Shown here: piece by piece, positions 1 to 7,851 of the stretch
Layout: the number at the start of each line of letters is the position of its first letter
Position numbering within the stretch: position 1 is the stretch's first letter
DNA from: Spirirestis rafaelensis WJT71-NPBG6
GTDB taxonomy: Bacteria > Cyanobacteriota > Cyanobacteriia > Cyanobacteriales > Nostocaceae
Assembly (NCBI GenBank): GCA_019359015.1
Contig: JAHHID010000070.1
Span: forward strand, 1 to 41,765
Length of the DNA stretch: 41,765 nt
Direction: 5' to 3'
Translations under genes and position numbers: made by a program
Notes under the pieces: generated by a model
What the model saw: only the letters and a program-made list of their open reading frames with translations
What the model was told of the DNA's origin: nothing
Databases searched by the model: none

Positions 1-132
1 GTTTGGTCTTGTTCACGAGTGAGGAATACCCTTAAACGAGCGCCCATATGTAGGTTACCTAAGTTGATATATTCTCCATATTTATTTATCTTCACATAGT
101 TTGGTTTTTTTGCGCCGACCTACTTAGATGTT
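1..132. other. Unrecognised flank left of the truncated amidase
   Basis: No reading frame here resembles an amidase N-terminus. The amidase frame is open only back to a TAG at 97-99, and homology to the family can be followed back only to about the GAT codon at 127. The stretch is AT-rich and carries a run of seven T before GCGCCGACC. I infer that this is the end of an inserted mobile element, but I see no terminal inverted repeat because the other end is outside the window. Confidence 0.3.
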
Positions 133-1050
133 TTGGCAGGGTATGACCCTAATGACCCTGTGACTGCAAAAAGCATCGGTAAAATTCCCCAAAGCTATAC
201 AGACTCTTTGAATGAAGGCGGACTTAAAGGAAAGCGCATCGGAGTAATTCGAGAACTGGTTGAAGCTGACATGGGTAAAAATGCTACCGACCCAGAGATA
301 AAGGCTTTAGTGAATGCAGCAATCGAAGATATGAGGAAAAAAGGTGCTGAAGTCTTTGATGTAGAAATTCCCAATCTGGATTATTTTGTCAGGACAAATC
401 CTTATGCAGACCTTGGCTTTCAATACAGAAGTAAGTTTGATATTAATGATTACTTAGCTTCTCGTGGACCCGACATTCCATATAAAACTCTTACAGAAAT
501 AATCAATTCTGGTAAGATACTTCCCATTCCTTCTGTTGAGGGATATTTAAGTTTATATGACGAAACAACAGTACCTCCAGAACAAAGTCCAGAATATCAG
601 CTTTATCTGAAAAATAAAGAAGAATTAACAACTACTGTTAAAAGCGTTATTCAATCACAAAATCTAGACGCTTTTTTGTACCCAAGTATAGTGTTAAAGC
701 CAAGTTTAATCGGTGCTCCTTATCCTGAAGGATATCCTGGCAACGCTCTTTTAAGTTCTTTTACAGGATTTCCGGCTTTGGTTGTACCCGCTGGATTTAC
801 ATCTGATAATTTGCCAGTTGGAATTGAGTTGTTAGGTTCGGAATTTGGTGAACCAACTCTGATTAATATTGCTTATTCATACGAGCAAGCAACTAATCAC
901 CGTCGCTTACCTACAACTACACCACCTCTTCCTGGGGAGGAGTTTGAATATAAGTATAAGTCAGTCCCTGAACCGGATTATGTATTAGGCACAATAGCCT
1001 TTGCTTCTTTAGGTGTTGCATATAAGCTCAAACGTAAAAAGAAACGATGA
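133..1050 (+). pseudogene. Amidase, C-terminal half, with PEP-CTERM-like tail (5' truncated)
   Basis: This encodes about 305 residues that match the C-terminal half of amidase-signature enzymes, which hydrolyse C-N amide bonds. Visible family features are the DVLAGYDPNDPVT segment that normally follows the catalytic core, the linker KGKRIGV, and the FTGFPALVVPAGF and PVGIELLG strands near the end. The Ser-cisSer-Lys triad and the glycine/serine-rich signature lie in the missing N-terminal half, so this piece should not be catalytic. The only in-frame start is TTG at 133, directly after the break, with no ribosome binding site, so I treat the gene as broken. The C-terminus reads VPEP, then a hydrophobic segment, then KLKRKKKR. 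That is the layout of a PEP-CTERM sorting signal, which suggests the intact protein was exported and processed. Family assignment is solid; the pseudogene call is inference. Confidence 0.75.
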
Positions 1051-1084
1051 AGAAGAGGGGGAGGGGGAGGCAGTGCGATTTTTA

Positions 1085-1275
1085 TGTGAGGTTGCATATT
1101 ATCGCCCTGCGCCAAGCGCACGCGATCGCGTTCAGGCGCTTTAGCCTGGACGCCACATGCGCGTCTGCCGGCGGAGCCTTTCAGCAGTCGCTCACGGGGG
1201 AAACCCCCTTGGCGCTACGCGAACACCAACGCAGTGGCTCGGCTACACAAACAAAGCCTGCCGACCCAGGCTCAT
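1085..1275. repeat. GC-rich palindromic repeat cluster
   Basis: This is a noncoding patch far more GC-rich than its flanks. It contains a HIP1-like ACGCGATCGCG, a perfect GGGGG-AAA-CCCCC hairpin at 1196-1208, and at its end the motif CTACACAAACAAAGCC followed by an AGCCTG/CAGGCT hairpin (1255-1272). The same motif and hairpin arrangement recurs at 3541 and 5519. A plus-strand open frame across 1047-1412 only reads through the repeats and does not look like a protein. From 1276 to 1455 I see nothing recognisable. Confidence 0.6.
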
Positions 1276-1455
1276 TCTATGCATCTTTAAAAAGAATTGG
1301 TATTAGGGCTAAAAGTTACGCAACTTATTTTTATACGATTCCTTACCAGATACTTGCGACAGAATCTTTTTTCAAACAGTTAAATTTTCTTTATATCCTG
1401 GGGGAGAGGTAAACAAAGCGACTTGGAGCGAATCTAGGTAGAAGAGGTGAAACTC

Positions 1456-1482
1456 ATGTTGACACCCCTTTTAGGCAAATAG
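1456..1482 (+). other. Possible 8-codon leader peptide upstream of the diiron oxidase
   Basis: A strong Shine-Dalgarno-like AGAGGTG sits about 7 nt before an ATG that opens an 8-residue frame (MLTPLLGK, then TAG). The next gene's ATG follows 7 nt after the stop and has only a weak site of its own. This layout would allow translational coupling. It may also be chance. Confidence 0.3.
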
Positions 1483-1489
1483 AGATTCC

Positions 1490-2623
1490 ATGCAAAGCAA
1501 CTTAATTAGGTTCCCCATCGCTGAGGTGTCGGAACATAGTGAACAAACACTTTCTAAAACATCTACCAAGTACGATTGTGCGGAGCAGCAATTTAAACAG
1601 CTGCTGGCAACGGAGGATTTGGATAATAAAGTGGATGCACAAGCATCTATAGTTAGTGAGTTTGAAGACACACTACAATCTGCAATTAGTGCTGCTTATG
1701 AAAAAGGCTGTGATGATGCTCACCTTTTTCTACAGCGAGTTCTTTATGGTATCAATCGGCTAAAGCTGTTTTGGTATGACGATTTGCGGCACTATAATAA
1801 TGAGCGATCGCTTTATCTATCCTCATTGCGTCAGCAAATTGAAGCAGCTTGGCAAAATTGGGAATTAGCACAAATCGATGTTGCTGCACTCCAACAAGTG
1901 GATGTCAAAGATGCGTTAATTAAACGTGCTGCGGAGGATTTAGATCCACCGTTGTCGTCGGAAAGTCGCTACATTCGTGAGGAAATGAGCGTTCACGGTT
2001 ATTGTGACTTGTTAGCGATCGCCTCTTTTGATGGTTTAGTCGAAGGTAGTCGGCTTTCCCGCATTTTAGGTGGTGCGGCAAATGAAGTGCAATGTACCCT
2101 GGTGCGGGTATTGCTAGAAGAATACGGCAACGGGCGCTTATCTCGCAAGCACTCGACATTTTTCAAGGCAATGATGGCTGAGTTTGGTATGAACACTGAG
2201 CCAGAGGGATACTTTGATTTAGTGCCTTGGGAAGTGCTTGCCTGCGCTAATCATAACTTTTTGGTGACCGAGCGTAAGCGTTATTTCCTCCGCTATAGTG
2301 GGGGGTTAACTTATTTTGAAGTCGCAGGACCCGCAGCCTATAGAAATTATCTCACGGCGGCGCAACGACTGCAACTGTCGGAAGCGGCGATGGGTTATTG
2401 GGAACTGCACATTAGGGAAGACGAACGCCACGGACGTTGGATGCTGGATGATGTAGCTTTGCCTTTGGCAGAACAATATCCCTCGGATGCGTGGGAATTA
2501 GTGCTGGGGTATGACCAAGAGAAATTGATGAGCGATCGCGCTGCTGGTGCTGTCGTGCGATCGATACGCGAGGCTGAACATTCCGGTTCACTCATCAAAG
2601 AAATAGAACAAGTTCAAAACTAA
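1490..2623 (+). CDS. Iron-containing redox enzyme family protein (heme-oxygenase-like diiron oxidase)
   Basis: The 377-residue protein matches the Haem_oxygenase-2 / HDO group (iron-containing redox enzymes). These are all-helical proteins that bind two irons and oxidise small amine or fatty-acid-derived substrates with O2. The N-terminal 150 residues are variable. The likely metal-binding helices are at residues 205-225 (Glu210/Glu211 and His221 in LLEEYGNGRLSRKH) and 303-315 (Glu305, Asp311 and His314 in WELHIREDERHGRW). The ATG at 1490 is used because nothing longer is in frame. The gene stands alone, followed by a hairpin terminator. The substrate cannot be read from sequence; in other bacteria such genes occur in natural-product loci, but no such partner is next to it here. 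Confidence 0.8.
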   Translation: MQSNLIRFPIAEVSEHSEQTLSKTSTKYDCAEQQFKQLLATEDLDNKVDAQASIVSEFEDTLQSAISAAYEKGCDDAHLFLQRVLYGINRLKLFWYDDLRHYNNERSLYLSSLRQQIEAAWQNWELAQIDVAALQQVDVKDALIKRAAEDLDPPLSSESRYIREEMSVHGYCDLLAIASFDGLVEGSRLSRILGGAANEVQCTLVRVLLEEYGNGRLSRKHSTFFKAMMAEFGMNTEPEGYFDLVPWEVLACANHNFLVTERKRYFLRYSGGLTYFEVAGPAAYRNYLTAAQRLQLSEAAMGYWELHIREDERHGRWMLDDVALPLAEQYPSDAWELVLGYDQEKLMSDRAAGAVVRSIREAEHSGSLIKEIEQVQN

Positions 2624-2634
2624 AAATTAAAGAT

Positions 2635-2657
2635 GGCAAGTTTTCTCTTGCCTTTTT
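2635..2657 (+). terminator. Rho-independent terminator
   Basis: A GGCAAG/CTTGCC stem with a six-base loop is followed by TTTTT, starting 12 nt after the stop of the diiron oxidase gene. Confidence 0.8.
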
Positions 2658-2804
2658 AGTTTTGTTTCTTAATTATGTAATTGGAAAGTTGCTCATAAAA
2701 ATATTCCTTTAGTCACTAGTTACTAGCTAAAGGATCACTATTTCCTTGCTTTTATTAAGCGAGTAATTAAGTTTTTTCCTAGTCATATCATAAACGCAAT
2801 TCCC

Positions 2805-3500
2805 ATGAAAGACATTTTTGTTTGTCCCGAAGAATCTAATTTTTATTCCAGTTGTTTGGAAAACCTTGTCATCAGAAATTGTCAAAATGAAGAGTCAGTT
2901 GTAGAATTTGGCTCTGGAGATGGCAGCCCGGTTATCAATTCATTATTAAGAAACAAATTTGATGGTGTAATACATGGATTTGAATTAAATACTTCGGCAT
3001 GGAAAGCTGCTAATTCTACAATTGATGAATATAATCTCACGAATAAATACATAATCAATAATTCATGTTTGTTTAAATCATCTAAACCTAAAGCCGAGTA
3101 TCTAATTGCTAATCCGCCATATTTACCTGCACCAGATAAAGATATATACATGCCATTGTTATTTGGCGGTATAGATGGAGCGGCAGTTACTAACGAGCTT
3201 TTGTCATTAGATTATGATAATGTGTTACTTTTAGTATCTAGCTATTCTAATCCAGAAAGTACGATTGAGAAGGCGAGAGAAAACGGCTACAGTGTTAATA
3301 ATTTTGTCGTCTTACCGTTGAAATTTGGCTACTATAGTTCTGAGCCAAAAGTCAAAAAACACATCGAAGAATTAAGAAAACATAAAATGGCGTTTTATTC
3401 CGGTGATTATTACTTCTTAGCTGGAGTTTTATTTAAAAAATGCCATGACTGTGATGTTGATTTATCTAGTGAATTAGGTCATGTAATGACGAGTTTGTAA
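2805..3500 (+). CDS. Class I SAM-dependent methyltransferase (NPPY type)
   Basis: The 231-residue protein has the Rossmann motif I VVEFGSGDGSP (residues 32-42) that binds S-adenosylmethionine, and NPPY at 103-106. NPPY is the motif IV used by methyltransferases that modify a planar nitrogen, such as PrmC/HemK-type glutamine or adenine N6 methylases. The C-terminal part is short and lacks a recognisable DNA-target domain, so modification of a protein or small molecule is as likely as DNA. The gene is AT-rich compared with its neighbours and flanked by repeats, which fits horizontal acquisition. The start is the first ATG, without a clear ribosome binding site. Family call firm, substrate unknown. 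Confidence 0.7.
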   Translation: MKDIFVCPEESNFYSSCLENLVIRNCQNEESVVEFGSGDGSPVINSLLRNKFDGVIHGFELNTSAWKAANSTIDEYNLTNKYIINNSCLFKSSKPKAEYLIANPPYLPAPDKDIYMPLLFGGIDGAAVTNELLSLDYDNVLLLVSSYSNPESTIEKARENGYSVNNFVVLPLKFGYYSSEPKVKKHIEELRKHKMAFYSGDYYFLAGVLFKKCHDCDVDLSSELGHVMTSL

Positions 3501-3540
3501 GAATGGGGGCTAATAAGCCACACCCTGGAACGGTGAAGCT

Positions 3541-3578
3541 ATACAAACAAAGCCCCAGGCTTATAGCCTGAGGGCTTT
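3541..3578. repeat. ACAAACAAAGCC-type hairpin
   Basis: ATACAAACAA is followed by a stem AGCCCCAGGC / GCCTGAGGGCT with one bulge and a TTATA loop, about 50 nt after the methyltransferase stop. It may act as a terminator. It is one of three copies of this motif-plus-hairpin in the first 6 kb. Confidence 0.5.
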
Positions 3579-3642
3579 ATATTTGACCAATGTTTATAAT
3601 TATAAGGAATTATAAGGTTCGCCAGAGCGATCGCCTTTTTTA

Positions 3643-3755
3643 TATACAGCAGTTTGCAAGTTGCTCCGAAGTACAGTATTTAAAAAGTCAAAGCCAGATA
3701 CAAAGCGTTTTTCACTTCGGAATTCTGACTTTTGAGTACTGAATTCTGCTGTATA
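3643..3755. mobile_element. Putative 113-bp MITE with TATACAGCAG ends
   Basis: The stretch begins TATACAGCAG and ends with its exact complement CTGCTGTATA. It encodes nothing and sits in the 330-bp gap before the nucleotidyltransferase. The size and perfect 10-bp terminal inverted repeats fit a miniature inverted-repeat element, with the flanking TA as a possible target duplication. No related transposase is in the window. Confidence 0.5.
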
Positions 3756-3830
3756 ATATTAAGTCTGCTTCACCCAACACAAGCTGAGTATAGTTAATTT
3801 TTTTCATATCTCTCCTACTTTTAATTCACT

Positions 3831-4598
3831 ATGAGAGAAAAAATTTTAGAAACACTCATCACTGCGTTAGAACCAAAAGATTTTGTATTAGCTTTTTGGC
3901 AAGGAGGTTCAGCAGCGCATGGGTATACAGATGAATGGTCTGATTTAGATATTGAAGTAATTGTTAAAGATGATGAGGTTCAACAGACTTTTGATGCTGT
4001 AGAAGAAGCTTTACAAACAATTTCAGAAATTAGTTTGAAGTATAGAGTTCCCGAACCTACATGGCACGGTCACTCACAAACATTTTACCAGTTAGCAGAA
4101 GCAAATCCATTTTTGGTGATTGATTTTGCAGTTATGAAGCAAAGTAGCCGCAACCATTTTTTAGAAGTCGAACGACATGGAAACGCGGTTATTGCATTTG
4201 ATAAGGCTAATCTAGTTGTACCGAAAAATGTGAATCAATCCGAGCATTTTTCCCAAATGAAAGAAAGATTTACACATCAAAAAAAGCTCTTCAACTTTTT
4301 GCAAGTATTCGTCAAAAAAGAAATAAATCGCGGACATTTAGCGCAAGCGATCGCCAACTATCAATCATATACCCTGCGAAATTTAGTTGAACTTTTGGGA
4401 ATGCTATATCGTCCCTACCGATACGATTTTACAATCAAGTATTTTAATCGAGATTTTCCACCTGAAGTTGTAGCGCGTGTAGAACCACTTTTTTGTATAA
4501 CGGATTTGGCTGATTTGGCAAAGAAACAGCAACTTGCAGAGCAAATGTTCGCAGAAACCTTATCGCGTGTAGAAGAAGCGCTTGAAAAATATAAGTAG
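3831..4598 (+). CDS. Nucleotidyltransferase-fold protein (aminoglycoside adenylyltransferase-like)
   Basis: The 255-residue protein carries the nucleotidyltransferase signature: GGSAAHGYTDEWSDLD (residues 25-40), with Asp38 and Asp40 as the paired metal ligands and a third acidic residue in VIDFA (Asp98). This arrangement is typical of the polymerase-beta fold used by streptomycin/aminoglycoside adenylyltransferases and by many uncharacterised bacterial relatives. The C-terminal half is helical. The family transfers NMP from NTP to a small molecule or protein; the acceptor cannot be deduced. The length fits single-domain members. The gene is monocistronic, starts at the first ATG and has no strong ribosome binding site. 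Drug resistance should not be assumed. Confidence 0.7.
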   Translation: MREKILETLITALEPKDFVLAFWQGGSAAHGYTDEWSDLDIEVIVKDDEVQQTFDAVEEALQTISEISLKYRVPEPTWHGHSQTFYQLAEANPFLVIDFAVMKQSSRNHFLEVERHGNAVIAFDKANLVVPKNVNQSEHFSQMKERFTHQKKLFNFLQVFVKKEINRGHLAQAIANYQSYTLRNLVELLGMLYRPYRYDFTIKYFNRDFPPEVVARVEPLFCITDLADLAKKQQLAEQMFAETLSRVEEALEKYK

Positions 4599-4701
4599 CC
4601 TTCATGAACTGTGACCCCATTTTGAAGATAGGTCAAGATGATACAAACAAATCTTTTCTACTTCAGTTAAGCTGACAACAGCAGTTTTAATTCCCAAAAC
4701 A

Positions 4702-5487
4702 ATGACGGCAAATAGTCCTACAATTCTCGCTTTAGACTTTGATGGTGTAATTTGCGACGGACTAATTGAATATTTTCAGGTAGCATGGCGTGCTTATTGT
4801 CAAGTATGGTCGCCAATTAACCAAACACCATCAGATGATTTAGCTTCTAGATTTTATCGGCTGAGACCTGTAATTGAAACAGGTTGGGAAATGCCCGTCT
4901 TAATTAAAGCTTTGGTAGCGGGAATTGATGATGAAAAGATTCTTCAGGAATGGGCAAGTATCGCTCAACAAATTTTGTTAGAAGACAAGCTACTGGCTAA
5001 AGAAATTGCCACAAAACTAGATAATCTCCGGGATGAATGGATTGCCACAGATTTAGATGGTTGGTTGAGTCTCCATCGATTTTATCCGGGTGTAGTAGAA
5101 AAAATTAAAGTAACTCTTGCTAGTAAAATCAAGCTGTATATCGTCACTACCAAAGAAGGACGTTTTGTAGAGCAGTTGTTGCAACAACAAGGAGTTACCT
5201 TAGAAAGAGATGCAATTTTTGGTAAAGAAGTCAAGCGTCCTAAATACGAAATTCTGCGAGAATTAATTCAGGCAGCACAGGAAAAAGCAGTTAGTTTATG
5301 GTTTGTAGAAGACAGAATCAAAACGTTACAGTTAGTCATACAGCAAACGGACTTGGAAAATGTGAAACTCTTTCTGGCAGACTGGGGTTATAATACTTAC
5401 CCAGAAAGAAACGCGGCTGAAAACGATTCGCGAATTCAGCTAATATCGCTTTCTCAGTTTGCTCAAGATTTTTCTGCTTGGTGTTAA
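4702..5487 (+). CDS. HAD-superfamily hydrolase
   Basis: The 261-residue protein shows all four HAD motifs: LDFDGVICDG near residues 11-20 (nucleophile Asp12, acid/base Asp14), VTTK around 149-152 (motif II Thr), a lysine in GKEVKRPKYEIL (motif III) and FVEDR (motif IV acid). A long helical cap lies between motifs I and II. Such proteins are phosphatases of the beta-phosphoglucomutase/phosphoglycolate phosphatase type, with the substrate set by the cap. This appears to be the cyanobacterial form often annotated only as HAD hydrolase. It follows the nucleotidyltransferase gene at 103 bp and ends at a hairpin, so it is probably transcribed alone. Confidence 0.75.
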   Translation: MTANSPTILALDFDGVICDGLIEYFQVAWRAYCQVWSPINQTPSDDLASRFYRLRPVIETGWEMPVLIKALVAGIDDEKILQEWASIAQQILLEDKLLAKEIATKLDNLRDEWIATDLDGWLSLHRFYPGVVEKIKVTLASKIKLYIVTTKEGRFVEQLLQQQGVTLERDAIFGKEVKRPKYEILRELIQAAQEKAVSLWFVEDRIKTLQLVIQQTDLENVKLFLADWGYNTYPERNAAENDSRIQLISLSQFAQDFSAWC

Positions 5488-5518
5488 TCTCTTGATACCC
5501 TGACCCTAGAAGGGTTGG

Positions 5519-5552
5519 GCTACACAAACAAAGCCTGCCTCCGCAGGCTTCA
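5519..5552 (+). terminator. Hairpin after the HAD gene (ACAAACAAAGCC family)
   Basis: CTACACAAACA is followed by a perfect AAGCCTGC / GCAGGCTT stem (5531-5550) with a CTCC loop and then an AT-rich tail, 43 nt after the stop. It probably terminates transcription, and it is the best-formed copy of the motif also present at about 1243 and 3541. Confidence 0.55.
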
Positions 5553-5617
5553 AACTTTAAAGAGAAACTATTATTCTTAACTAATAACTTGTAACTCCTA
5601 ACTCCTAACTCTTAGCT

Positions 5618-6793
5618 ATGCTTGACCTTACACAACTAGCGCGACAAATGCAAGGCTTAAGTCAGCATCTAACTTTAGAAGCTGCTGCAAGTCGTCAGCG
5701 TTTAGAATTGGCGCAACAACATCTCAAAAATGCTTATGATTGTCAAGATGATTTAGTACAGCGACAGGAAAAATGGCGCGATCGCATTATTTTTTCTAAT
5801 GCTACCCCAGTTGAGCCACTAGATGCCTGTATTGATATTCCGGTTCCGCCAAAGGTACATAGCGTTATTGCTACCGACGGTTCCCAAATTGCCCCCAACC
5901 ACCATGAAATTGCTTACTGCTATCTTCTCAACATCGGCAGAGTCGTTTTGCACTACGGACAAAATCTTCATCCACTTTTAGATAGTTTACCAGAAGTATT
6001 TTACCGCGCGGAAGATTTATATATGTCGCGGCAGTGGGGAATTCGTACTGAAGAATGGATGGGTTATCGACGTACTGCGAGTGAAACTACTGTGTTAGCA
6101 GAACTTGCTTGTGCAGAAAAGACGGAAGCACCAACCTTAGCAATGGTGGATGGTTCGTTAATTTACTGGTTTTTGGAACAGTTGCCATTTGATGCACGCG
6201 ATCGCATTTTACCTCCGATCCTCGAAGCTTGGAAGCAAATGCGCTCTGCTCAAATTCCCATCATGGGTTATCTCAGTGCTTCTCGCAACATTGAAGCGAT
6301 GAACTTTTTACGTTTAACAGCTTGTTCTCACCCAGTACCTGATTGTAAAAGTTTTTGCCCAAATCAATTAGAAAAAGTGCCCTGTAAAATATTTGAACCT
6401 TTACGAGATACTGCGCTTTGGTTAACTAAACTCAAACCAGGACAACGCAGCAATTTATGGCGTAGTAATGCTCACATTTTAGAACAGTATGAAGACCAGA
6501 AAATTTACTTTTGCTACGTCCACGTTGGTACCGAAATTGCTCGGATAGAAGTTCCGGCGTGGGTAGCAGAAAATACCACTATGTTAGACCAAGCATTAGG
6601 ATTGATGTTGGCACAAGTGCAAAAAGGATATGGATATCCAGTAGCGATCGCGGAAGCGCATAATCAAGCTGTGGTCAAAGGTGGTGATAAAGCGCGTTTC
6701 TTTGCCTTATTGGAACAACAAATGATTAAAGCCGGTTTGAGAAATGTCGGCACTTCCTATAAAGAGGCTAGGAAACGCGGTAGTATTGCTTAA
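5618..6793 (+). CDS. nurA: NurA-domain nuclease
   Basis: The 391-residue protein belongs to the NurA family, 5'-3' nucleases that in archaea work with HerA in end resection at double-strand breaks. The N-terminal 60 residues form a helical coiled-coil-like segment. The nuclease core follows with ATDGSQ (Asp87) and AMVDGSLI (Asp178), the two acidic strands that bind catalytic Mn, and a C-terminal strand GYPVAIAEAHNQAVV with conserved His. Cyanobacterial homologues have about this length. In this genome neighbourhood no HerA ATPase is adjacent, so the role in repair is inferred from the family only. The ATG at 5618 is the first in frame. The last 45 codons also exist as a separate diverged copy at 7852-7989. 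Confidence 0.8.
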   Translation: MLDLTQLARQMQGLSQHLTLEAAASRQRLELAQQHLKNAYDCQDDLVQRQEKWRDRIIFSNATPVEPLDACIDIPVPPKVHSVIATDGSQIAPNHHEIAYCYLLNIGRVVLHYGQNLHPLLDSLPEVFYRAEDLYMSRQWGIRTEEWMGYRRTASETTVLAELACAEKTEAPTLAMVDGSLIYWFLEQLPFDARDRILPPILEAWKQMRSAQIPIMGYLSASRNIEAMNFLRLTACSHPVPDCKSFCPNQLEKVPCKIFEPLRDTALWLTKLKPGQRSNLWRSNAHILEQYEDQKIYFCYVHVGTEIARIEVPAWVAENTTMLDQALGLMLAQVQKGYGYPVAIAEAHNQAVVKGGDKARFFALLEQQMIKAGLRNVGTSYKEARKRGSIA

Positions 6794-6883
6794 TTAAAAT
6801 TTGGGTTGATGGGGGGTATCGTGGTAAGGATTTTGGACATTGGATTATCATAGAGAAGCTTTCAGTCCCTCTTGTTTTTCTAT

Positions 6884-7144
6884 ATGCCTCTGAGCGAAAT
6901 TTTATCAACCGTCAGTCAACTTTCTCATCAAGATAAACTTCGGTTGATCCATTTTCTTCTTTTAGCAGTTGCGAAGGAAGAAGGATGCAACTTAGAACCT
7001 GTTGCAGATATTGAATCAGAGAGCGCACTTCTAAATCAACTATCATCAACTGAAGCTGTTGTATGGTCTCCTCAAGCAGATCATGAGGCAGTTCAAGCCT
7101 TGTCAGATATTCTGGTAGCAGCACAAGAGGCAGCTAATGGTTGA
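6884..7144 (+). CDS. Small helical protein upstream of a DTG protease (antitoxin-like)
   Basis: This encodes 86 residues from the ATG at 6884; a TTG 12 nt upstream is a poorer choice. The first 35 residues (LSHQDKLRLIHFLLLAVAKE) form an amphipathic helix resembling the N-termini of small cyanobacterial antitoxin-like proteins. The end WSPQADHEAVQALSDIL is a second helix. The stop codon overlaps the start of the next gene by 8 bp, so the two are one operon and translationally coupled. In cyanobacteria short proteins of this look commonly precede retropepsin-like genes. I know of no demonstrated function. A toxin-antitoxin role is only a guess from size and layout. Confidence 0.6.
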   Translation: MPLSEILSTVSQLSHQDKLRLIHFLLLAVAKEEGCNLEPVADIESESALLNQLSSTEAVVWSPQADHEAVQALSDILVAAQEAANG

Positions 7145-7556
7145 TGGTCAACGTTTTTCATTCACGGAGCGAACTGATAGCTTTGGGAGATCAAATATCA
7201 TGCCATATTTGCCCTTAACCCTTAGCAACGGAAGCCTTTCTGTAGAAGCGATGGCGTTATTGGATACAGGTGCCAGTGTCAATGTTCTGCCTTACGAAAT
7301 TGGTGTACGGCTAGGGGCAGTTTGGGAAAATCAAACTGTCTCTATTCCATTGACCGGGAACTTAGCTCATAGTGAGGCAAGAGGCTTGGTTCTGTCTGGT
7401 ACAATTGCTCCATTTTCCCCTTTTTTGCTTGCATTTGCCTGGACTCAATCGCAAGATGTACCTGTGATTCTTGGACACATGAACTTTTTTGCAGAGTTCA
7501 ACGTGTGTTTTTATCGATACGATTTAGCTTTCGAGGTTTTCCCAAGAGAAAAATGA
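7137..7556 (+). CDS. Retropepsin-like aspartyl protease domain protein
   Basis: The 139-residue protein is a single-domain retropepsin fold: a beta strand MPYLPLTLSNG, then the catalytic ALLDTGASVNVLPYEIG (DTG at about residues 41-43) and a later VPVILGHMNFF strand matching the family's second conserved hydrophobic-Gly element. Single-domain members must dimerise to form the active site. Translation probably starts at 7137, overlapping the upstream small gene. An ATG at 7200 would give the bare domain. It is paired with the small helical protein, which may be its partner, regulator or substrate. Proteolytic activity is expected from the intact DTG but not shown. Confidence 0.7.
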   Translation: MVDGQRFSFTERTDSFGRSNIMPYLPLTLSNGSLSVEAMALLDTGASVNVLPYEIGVRLGAVWENQTVSIPLTGNLAHSEARGLVLSGTIAPFSPFLLAFAWTQSQDVPVILGHMNFFAEFNVCFYRYDLAFEVFPREK

Positions 7557-7630
7557 AGTTGAGTTTTGTAGCCAGCAGCCTAACCAGTCTGTTATGGTTT
7601 TTAGCGTTCATGTTCCAGAGGAACCGCTAC

Positions 7631-7846
7631 GCGATCGCATAAAATACTCACCCCAAGCGATCACATAAAATACACACTCAAAGCGATCGCACAAAATACC
7701 CACCCCAAGCGAGCGCATAAAATACCCACCCCAAGCGAGCGCATAAAATACCCACCCCAAGCGAGCGCATAAAATACACACTCAAAGCGATCGCACAAAA
7801 TACCCACCCCAAGCGAGCGCATAAAATACACACCCCAAGCGATCGC
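7631..7846. repeat. 26-bp minisatellite built on HIP1 (8 units plus a ninth HIP1)
   Basis: Eight consecutive units, all exactly 26 bp, start at 7631 and run to 7838. Each begins GCGATCGC, GCGATCAC or GCGAGCGC, continues AYAAAATAC and ends in CACCCCAA or CACTCAAA. A ninth GCGATCGC at 7839-7846 is fused to the nurA tail. Because 26 is not a multiple of three, the minus-strand open frames across the array change register in each unit and are not genes. The 7557-7630 spacer shows nothing else. Confidence 0.85.
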
Positions 7847-7851
7847 ACCAA

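Noticed and set aside
1-132. Group II intron 3' end at the left edge, by analogy with the right edge
   Set aside because: No domain V (GAGCCGT...GGTTC, 34 nt) is visible before the amidase remnant.
1047-1412. 121-codon open frame after the amidase
   Set aside because: It consists of translated palindromic repeats with GC composition unlike genes of the window, and starts in a purine run overlapping the amidase stop.
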